Positions 34,100 through 39,620 of a DNA stretch of 39,620 nt are shown here, piece after piece. Each line of letters starts with the position of its first letter. The first letter of the stretch is position 1. The position numbers were made by a program, and so were the translations under genes. The stretch comes from an uncultured Clostridia bacterium (GTDB taxonomy: Bacteria > Bacillota > Clostridia > TANB77 > CAG-508): NCBI GenBank assembly GCA_949443285.1, contig CASSLW010000005.1, positions 83,588 to 123,207 on the forward strand. The letters are read 5' to 3'. Below the pieces are notes generated by a model. It was not told the origin of the DNA and did not search any database. It saw nothing but the letters and a program-made list of their open reading frames with translations.

Positions 34100-34891
34100 T
34101 TATTTACTGAATAGTCTTTTTAATTTTGCAAAGAAACCTCTTTCTCTGCCAGGAATTGTCACTTCTATTTTTTCGCCCAGTACTCTTTTTGCTATTTCGA
34201 TATATGCTTTTCCAGATGGTGCTTTTTTGTTTTGAATTACTGGCTCTCCTTTGTTTGTTTGTGTAATTATGTATTCATCATCTGGTACTACTCCTACTAG
34301 GTCTATTGATAAAAGGTCAACAATATCGTCTACATCCATCATTTCGCCTTTTCTTACCATGTTTGGTCTTATTCTATTTATTACTAGTTCTGGATTTTTT
34401 ATTTCTGATGATTCTAGTAATCCTATTATTCTATCTGCATCTCTTATTGCTGATATTTCTGCTGTTGTTACTACTATGGCTCTGTCTGCTCCTGCTATTG
34501 CGTTTTTGAATCCTTGTTCTATTCCAGCTGGACAGTCTATTAGTATGTAGTCAAATTCTTCTTTTAATTTTTCTACTAACTTTTTCATTTGTTCTTCGTT
34601 TACTGCGCTTTTATCTCTTGTTTGTGCTGCTGGTAATAGGTATAGTTCTTTAAATCTTTTGTCTTTTATTAGTGCTTGTCTTAGTTTACATTTTTCTTCT
34701 ACTACGTCTACTATGTCATATACTATTCTGTTTTCTAACCCCATAACTACGTCTAAGTTGCGTAGCCCTATGTCTGTATCGATTAATGCTACTTTTTTTC
34801 CTTCTAGTGCTAAGCTTGACCCTAAGTTTGCTGTTGTTGTTGTTTTACCTACTCCGCCTTTGCCTGATGTTATTACTATTACTTCTCCCAT
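34100..34891 (-). CDS. minD: Septum site-determining ATPase MinD
   Basis: 263 residues. Deviant Walker A KGGVGKTTTTANLG, DTDIGLRNLDVVMGLENR and YILIDCPAGIEQGF are classical MinD. The C-terminal GFFAKLKRLFSK is the amphipathic membrane-targeting helix. GGAGGAG precedes the ATG, and a good promoter lies upstream. It is the first gene of minD-minE-rodA-dusB. Confidence 0.96.
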   Translation of the reverse strand: MGEVIVITSGKGGVGKTTTTANLGSSLALEGKKVALIDTDIGLRNLDVVMGLENRIVYDIVDVVEEKCKLRQALIKDKRFKELYLLPAAQTRDKSAVNEEQMKKLVEKLKEEFDYILIDCPAGIEQGFKNAIAGADRAIVVTTAEISAIRDADRIIGLLESSEIKNPELVINRIRPNMVRKGEMMDVDDIVDLLSIDLVGVVPDDEYIITQTNKGEPVIQNKKAPSGKAYIEIAKRVLGEKIEVTIPGRERGFFAKLKRLFSK

Positions 34892-34936
34892 AATTCTCCT
34901 CCTTCAGGATTTTAAAAACACATTTTTAATAGCTTT

Positions 34937-34965
34937 ATGATATAACGAAAACGCGAAAAAGTCAA
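34937..34965 (-). promoter_or_regulatory. Promoter of the minD operon
   Basis: Minus strand: TTGACT (34960-34965), 17-base spacer, TATCAT (34937-34942). Confidence 0.6.
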
Positions 34966-35039
34966 TAAATTTTGTACGAAAATGACAAAAATATTTCTAA
35001 AATGTTACAATTTGTTTACAAAATAATTGTCATCAAAAT

Positions 35040-37991
35040 TTATTGACTTATTATCTCAGCAAAATATATCATACTGTTCAAAGCTTCTTCTATATAATTA
35101 CAATTCTCTCCAACTTCAATTAACACTGCATATTTAGACAAATCCTGATTATATTGTTCTTCTCTAATCAAAATTGGTTCAAATAATCCAGGGTACTTTT
35201 CTTCTGCTTTCTTTTGTATTTCAACAGCCCACTTCAAATCATAAATCCAGTTATTATCTTCTTTGTTAATACCTATAACAAATCTTAACGGAGCTACCCT
35301 TTTCCCTTCAATTTCTATTGTTTTGGCAACATGCTCAATTTCCGAATATGCATCTCTATGAATATCAATTATCTTATTAATATTTTGATTGTCATTTAAT
35401 ATTTTCTTTACACATTCTCTTGATTTTGCATATGTTCCTGTTTTTATTGGATAGTTGTGATATTCTTTGTTATGAATAGCTGTAACTCCCTTTTGTAGTA
35501 ATAATTCTTTCAAGTATTCTCCAACTTTTATGACATTATAATTTTCATCTGTACTTTTATAGAACTCATATGTCTCATATTTTTCATCTGATTTATAACT
35601 TTCTGTTGCGTGTGTATGGTATAATAATATTTGGTCAACTGGTTCCACTTCAATCTTGTCTAATTCTTCTTTATTTATTGGAACTTCTGAACTGTTATAA
35701 ATTCTCACTCCTGATATATATCTTTCATCTATTTGCTTAGCTCTCTCAAAAATATTACTTAATTCTTCAATATACTCTTGTCCATCTAATTTCTGATTTG
35801 ATATACATTCTTCTAATTGCCTTTTTGTTTCTTCATATTCATTTAGTATTATATTATTAAATTTATATATTAGTTGATTGTATTTTTCTTGTTTTTCCAT
35901 TTTCTTTACAATGCTTTCGGAAACTCTAATTTTTTGTAAAATACTTTGTGGAATACTCTTGTTTACTTTGTCATATTGTTCGATTTTTTCATAATATTTT
36001 TCAATTTTTTCTATATCGCAGTCAGCTTTTAAGTAATTATTTATAATTTCATTATATATTATTAAATAATTATATCTTTCATATTTTAGTAATTCTTCAT
36101 ATTGGTCGCCAATTATTTTTTTACTGTTTCTATATTCTTGTGACACATTAACTAATCCATTCATTTCTAATCGTAATTTATCTATTTGAGCATTTTTATT
36201 ATATATTTCTGAATTGGCAGTTAAATATATACTTCCACACAAGATAAACGCTAGCACTAGATTTGAAAAATACGATACCTTCGTTTTCTTTTCATTATTA
36301 TGCATATTGCTTGATATCATTCCAAGCAATATAAAGTTGTATACTAATATTGACATATAATCCATACCCATGTCTATTATGCTATGTATATTCAATATTA
36401 AAAATGCAAATAGAATGGTTACTTCATTTGTTCTTTTTTCTTTACATAGTTTTGCTACTAGTCCTATTGTTATTACAATTATTGATATATAGCTTATTAT
36501 TCCTATCGTTCCAAATTCTAGCATCACTTTTGCTGGATAACTATGCAATTTATTAGATATATAGTCATAGTTTTGTACTTCTATATACTTACATTTCCAT
36601 GCCTCTCCGCCTTGGCCTAACAACGGATGCTCTTCTATTAATTTCATAGCATTTTTTATCATTTCTATTCGTTCTTGGGCCGTTTTGTAATTTATATTTA
36701 TATTCGATATCTTCTTTACCAGTTTTGTTGGCAATAATTTATATTCTAGTGGTGTTTCTTTTTGATTAATCTTTAAACTTTTTATAGTTAATTTTTTTTG
36801 CGAATATGAATATTTAGACCTAAATTCTATTTTTATCTCTGATGTTGTCTCTTTTGTTACTATTTCTATTTTTTTAGTTCCTTCATATGTTCCAAATTTT
36901 ATTTGTGTATTATCTATTTCTTGGTTTCGATTATTCCTTTGTATTAAATTTATACTATAATTTTCCTCTATGTCTTCTGGAGATTTGGCTTCTATTTCAA
37001 ACTCAAATGTATATGGAGTACTAGCTTTTATCTTATCTATAATTTTTGCTCCATAATCACCTTTTACATCTTCTTTGAATACATGATATTGGTCATAAAT
37101 ATTTAATCCTATTATTACATATATAATTAAGCCTATCACAATTAACACTGCTATTAATTTTATGCTTTTTATTTCCTTTTCTGTTATTTGTAAGTTTTCT
37201 ATTAATATGTTGATTATATAGGATATTAGGTTTGTAATTACAAACATTATCCATATGGATATATAGTCTTTATCGCTTTCTAATTTTTCGAATAGTATTA
37301 CATATATTATTGATATTATTGTTGATATCAATATGTTTTGTACTATTTCTTGTCTATGTTTTTTGTTTTTTATGGTTAATATATAAATTGGTAAAATAAT
37401 TGCTACAATTAAGAATACTCCCTTACTGTATGTTAAAATAATTCCTGTTATAATTATTTGTGTTATTGTTTTGTATATTGCTTTTATCTCTTTTTTATTT
37501 TGTTTTAAATATTCATTTATATTTAAAAATAGTACACTTGCTAAGAAAATCCCTAGTATATTTGAATTTCCTAATAGCGATGCCATTCTGTTTTCGCCAT
37601 TTTCTATATTTCTAATACCTAGGTCTTTTAAAATATTTGTGAAAACATTACTGCTTATTCCGTCTAATCCAATTATAACAATGATAACTGTAACAATTAT
37701 TATTGCACTAGTTATCATTGTTTTTGGTATTTGTTTATCTTTTGAGAAAATTTCTCTAATTATTATATATATGCCTAATACACATATGTATTGCAGTATT
37801 GTTTGTATAGTTCCAAATAATGATACATATGTGTTTGCTATTATTGGAATTGCTGTTGATGTTATTAGCAGTATTATGCATATGTCTAGTTTGTTTTTTA
37901 TTATTTTTATTGGCTTTTTTTGTATGAATTTTACTACTATATATGATAATAAAATTATATAAATGATAATTTTATTGTTCTCTGATAACAT
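35040..37991 (-). CDS. O-antigen ligase/Wzy-like membrane protein fused to a SpoIIP-type hydrolase
   Basis: 983 residues in one frame. Residues ~1-300 and ~435-590 hold about a dozen membrane helices. They carry O-antigen ligase-family features: NRMASLLGNSNILGIFL (134-150), TYSKGVFL (187-194) and a conserved MKLIEEHPLLGQGGEAW (447-463) before HSYP (481-484). A ~125-residue beta-rich extracellular insert (~310-435) interrupts them. Residues ~595-775 are helical. Residues 782-983 match SpoIIP, the sporulation peptidoglycan amidase/endopeptidase: YHTHATESY (His792, His794), DIHRDA (His878) and LIEVGENCN (Glu959). The start has GGGGAG upstream and overlaps the previous gene by 20 bases. I know of no such fusion; enzyme and substrate are inference. 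Confidence 0.75.
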   Translation of the reverse strand: MLSENNKIIIYIILLSYIVVKFIQKKPIKIIKNKLDICIILLITSTAIPIIANTYVSLFGTIQTILQYICVLGIYIIIREIFSKDKQIPKTMITSAIIIVTVIIVIIGLDGISSNVFTNILKDLGIRNIENGENRMASLLGNSNILGIFLASVLFLNINEYLKQNKKEIKAIYKTITQIIITGIILTYSKGVFLIVAIILPIYILTIKNKKHRQEIVQNILISTIISIIYVILFEKLESDKDYISIWIMFVITNLISYIINILIENLQITEKEIKSIKLIAVLIVIGLIIYVIIGLNIYDQYHVFKEDVKGDYGAKIIDKIKASTPYTFEFEIEAKSPEDIEENYSINLIQRNNRNQEIDNTQIKFGTYEGTKKIEIVTKETTSEIKIEFRSKYSYSQKKLTIKSLKINQKETPLEYKLLPTKLVKKISNININYKTAQERIEMIKNAMKLIEEHPLLGQGGEAWKCKYIEVQNYDYISNKLHSYPAKVMLEFGTIGIISYISIIVITIGLVAKLCKEKRTNEVTILFAFLILNIHSIIDMGMDYMSILVYNFILLGMISSNMHNNEKKTKVSYFSNLVLAFILCGSIYLTANSEIYNKNAQIDKLRLEMNGLVNVSQEYRNSKKIIGDQYEELLKYERYNYLIIYNEIINNYLKADCDIEKIEKYYEKIEQYDKVNKSIPQSILQKIRVSESIVKKMEKQEKYNQLIYKFNNIILNEYEETKRQLEECISNQKLDGQEYIEELSNIFERAKQIDERYISGVRIYNSSEVPINKEELDKIEVEPVDQILLYHTHATESYKSDEKYETYEFYKSTDENYNVIKVGEYLKELLLQKGVTAIHNKEYHNYPIKTGTYAKSRECVKKILNDNQNINKIIDIHRDAYSEIEHVAKTIEIEGKRVAPLRFVIGINKEDNNWIYDLKWAVEIQKKAEEKYPGLFEPILIREEQYNQDLSKYAVLIEVGENCNYIEEALNSMIYFAEIISQ

Positions 37992-38250
37992 CTTTTGCTC
38001 CCCATTTGTTATCTGGTATTTGTAGTGTACTTCCTTTTTCTAGGATTATTGTTAAATTTGGACAACTGCAAAATGAACCATTGTTAAATGTATGTTCTGA
38101 AAGCACCGTAAGACTCTTTGGTATTGTTATACTTGTTAATAATGTTGATGAAAAATATACATATTCTAATCTTTTCAAATTTTGAGGTAGCTTCACACTT
38201 TCAAATCCTTTAAACTTGGTACATTCATATCCGACGCTCATCCAAAGCAC
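37972..38250 (-). CDS. Leucine-rich-repeat (BspA-like) fragment, C-terminal part of a frameshifted gene
   Basis: The listed frame starts at GTG (M), but it is most likely the tail of the gene that begins at 38992. After the break at about 38236 it reads SVGYECTKFKGFESVKLPQNLKRLEYV and SSTLLTSITIPKSLTVLSEHTF (in parts), which is the LRR_5 pattern 'S-I-T-I-P-x-S-L'. It stops at 37972, 20 bases inside the Wzy-SpoIIP gene, so the two are translationally coupled. Confidence 0.65.
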   Translation of the reverse strand: MLWMSVGYECTKFKGFESVKLPQNLKRLEYVYFSSTLLTSITIPKSLTVLSEHTFNNGSFCSCPNLTIILEKGSTLQIPDNKWGAKDVIREQ

Positions 38251-38992
38251 CGTTTATATATTCTATTGTGTCCCCAAAAACTAACTTTTTTGGACCTTCA
38301 ACTATTATGTCAGCCCAAATAGGAGCATGCAATCTAACTCTGACCACTTTTTTTCCTTCTATATACGAAGGGAACTCTAACACATCGCCACTCAAAAGCA
38401 TAGTTTTATCTTGGTATTGTTCAGAGTCCTTTGTAGAATCGTCTTGAGTAGTAAAACCTGTAATTGTTAAATCTCCATTAGAGTCTTCATAATAAATCCA
38501 AGACACTTCAGCAATTTTTTCTCCTTCTTCTGGGTCATTATTATCTCCAACAGAAATAGTATCATTTTTCATAGACCAAATCTCAGTTGCAACACCACTT
38601 TTATCATAATAATTTAATAAATATTTATCATCTTTAACAATTTTATATACATCCTTTTCATTAGTTCCATTGCCGTAATTTGACCCTTTATCAAATACTT
38701 TTTTTATGTTTATTGTTCCATCATCATCTATATAGCCTTTTGACTTCAAATATTCTATGAAATCAGTTTCATCTCTATACGATTCCCTTTGAAGTGCTAA
38801 AAACTCCATTCTCTCTTTCACTCCTAGATGAGTGGTTTTTAAATCTGCTTCATCTGCTTTTTTTATTATTCCGTTTCTTCCTTTTAGTGTACCTAATACA
38901 ATTCCTGCTAGTATTAGTAAAATTACTATGGTAATAATTAAAGCTATTAATGTAATCCCCCTGCTGTTTGTTTTTTGTTCTTGTTCTTTCAT
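38225..38992 (-). CDS. Pilin-like N-terminal anchored protein, N-terminal part of a frameshifted gene
   Basis: From ATG 38992: MKEQEQKTNSRG then ITLIALIITIVILLILAGI, i.e. a prepilin-like leader with Gly before a hydrophobic helix; position +5, normally Glu in type IV pilins, is Ala. Then LGTLKGRNGIIKKADEAD and a long extracellular region that ends DTIEYINGALDE before a shift. Removing one base at 38236 joins it to the leucine-rich part (37972-38250) as one protein of about 335 residues. A GTG at 39082 is rejected because it lies in the promoter. The ribosome site AAGGAG is unusually near the ATG (1-2 bases). Confidence 0.7.
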   Translation of the reverse strand: MKEQEQKTNSRGITLIALIITIVILLILAGIVLGTLKGRNGIIKKADEADLKTTHLGVKERMEFLALQRESYRDETDFIEYLKSKGYIDDDGTINIKKVFDKGSNYGNGTNEKDVYKIVKDDKYLLNYYDKSGVATEIWSMKNDTISVGDNNDPEEGEKIAEVSWIYYEDSNGDLTITGFTTQDDSTKDSEQYQDKTMLLSGDVLEFPSYIEGKKVVRVRLHAPIWADIIVEGPKKLVFGDTIEYINGALDERRI

Positions 38993-39072
38993 TCTCCTTT
39001 TTAATCCTTTCTTTCGTTTACATTGCAATACATATAATATATTTTTTACATTTATACTGCTTTTATACCGAA

Positions 39073-39101
39073 ATAATACCACACTCTTGATTTAAGTTCA
39101 A
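39073..39101 (-). promoter_or_regulatory. Promoter of the pilin-like/Wzy-SpoIIP operon
   Basis: Minus strand: TTGAAC (39096-39101), 17-base spacer, TATTAT (39073-39078). It places the transcript start downstream of the GTG at 39082. Confidence 0.7.
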
Positions 39102-39218
39102 CACTTTTGATTTGTTTTATTTCTTTTTTTAAAAGTATGAAATATTATACTAGGAAATATAAACACTCACGTACTATCGAGCGGAATTTTCTCTCACCTA
39201 TTTGAGTTTTCAAATGCA

Positions 39219-39249
39219 ATAAAAGGAGCTTTTTTACAACTCCTTTTAT
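39219..39249 (-). terminator. Terminator of the Rpn-like gene
   Basis: Perfect 10-bp stem ATAAAAGGAG/CTCCTTTTAT (39219-39228, 39240-39249), 11-base loop; on the minus strand it ends in CTCCTTTTATTG. It lies 15 bases past the stop at 39265. Confidence 0.7.
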
Positions 39250-39264
39250 GTTCATTTATGTATT

Positions 39265-39620
39265 TTATTTTAATTTTTCTATTTCATCTTTTGTTAATCC
39301 TGTAATTTCTTCTATTATTTGTATGTCAATTTCTTTTTTTAACATAATTTTAGCAATCTCTAATTTTTCCAGTTTTGCGCCTTCTTCTATCCCTTGCTTC
39401 AATCCTTCTTCCATTCCCTGTTTCAGTCCTTCTTCTATTCCCTGTTTCAAACCTTCTTCTATTCCTTGCTTTAGTCCCTCTTCTATTCCTTGCCTCAATC
39501 CGTTTTCTAAGCCTTGTCTCTTTGCCTCACTGATGCCTGTATTGAAGTCCCAAATTGCTCTTTGTCTTGATATGTACAAATTCCATTCTTTTTCATCCAT
39601 ACTCATTTGGTTTATTATAT
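39265..39620 (-). CDS. Rpn/PD-(D/E)XK transposase-family protein, C-terminal part (5' end outside window)
   Basis: The frame is open to the last base, so the N-terminal nuclease domain lies outside. Visible are MSMDEKEWNLYISRQRAIWDFNTG, then about six 8-residue units of the form G-L-K-Q-G-I-E-E, and a short C-terminal helical part AKIMLKKEIDIQIIEEITGLTKDEI (in part). This is the usual tail of Rpn-like recombination-promoting nucleases (YhgA-like, PDDEXK_2). The ATG at 39604 is internal: upstream codons Gln, Asn, Ile, Ile stay in frame and no ribosome site is present. Confidence 0.7.
   Translation of the reverse strand, partial: IINQMSMDEKEWNLYISRQRAIWDFNTGISEAKRQGLENGLRQGIEEGLKQGIEEGLKQGIEEGLKQGMEEGLKQGIEEGAKLEKLEIAKIMLKKEIDIQIIEEITGLTKDEIEKLK
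39381..39500 (-). repeat. Five tandem 24-bp units inside the Rpn-like gene
   Basis: Units at 39381, 39405, 39429, 39453 and 39477, each like CTTCTTCTATTCCTTGCTTC plus AATC/AGTC on the plus strand, with few differences. They code G-L-K-Q-G-I-E-E. Copy number may vary by slippage without breaking the frame, since 24 is a multiple of 3. Confidence 0.85.

Noticed and set aside
39381..39500. Regular 24-bp units that look CRISPR-like
   Set aside because: There are no spacers between units, and they code an in-frame protein repeat.

Overview
The window is strongly AT-rich and reads as chromosomal DNA of a low-GC Gram-positive bacterium of the Clostridia type. The support for this is AddB rather than RecB, a WalR-like regulator, an EndoA-like MazF beside a GerS-like protein, a SpoIIP hydrolase domain, strong AGGAGG ribosome sites and sigma-A-type promoters. 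Most genes lie on the minus strand, so operons read from high to low coordinates.

Layout. 1-2000: three single-gene units with near-consensus promoters (S66 peptidase cut by the window edge, a stand-alone FtsH/M41-like metalloprotease domain, a stand-alone Clp-N-like protein). 2000-9450: pgeF, addB, a DUF2207 membrane protein and ogg, separated by short palindromic repeats with a GGGGACG core. 9500-12160: rnc, a radical SAM gene and yitT, with a hairpin over the yitT ribosome site. 12250-14600 (plus strand): a G5/SH3/glucosaminidase wall hydrolase and an unknown anchored protein. 14630-15781: a nucleosidase-GNAT fusion. 15800-18045: an accessory cassette (unknown gene plus rhuM), both genes frameshifted, bracketed by two similar hairpins and abutting tRNA-Cys and tRNA-Gly. 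18300-24850: a membrane spermidine-synthase-like protein, topA, a small protein, DUF975 and a Y-family polymerase. 24925-26377: an IS3-family element at the dyad of a palindromic repeat. 26400-29040: a WalR-like regulator and aspS. 29100-31230: an inverted pair of the palindromic repeat, an HD-GYP protein, mazF and a GerS-like protein. 31287-34891: minD-minE-rodA-dusB. 35040-38992: a pilin-like/leucine-rich-repeat protein (frameshifted) translationally coupled to a 983-residue protein that joins an O-antigen-ligase-like membrane domain to a SpoIIP-type hydrolase. 39265-end: the C-terminal part of an Rpn-like protein with a tandem repeat.

The most unusual items are (1) the Wzy/O-antigen ligase-SpoIIP fusion behind a pilin-like gene; (2) the dispersed palindromes, whose core is constant while the stem 'word' changes, and which supply the stop codon and last residues of addB, host an IS insertion and sit between divergent genes; (3) the nucleosidase-GNAT fusion in which the usual catalytic Asp appears to be Asn; (4) four single-base frameshifts, three of them explained by one extra C on the coding strand, which are either real decay or assembly error; (5) the hairpin that sequesters the yitT start.
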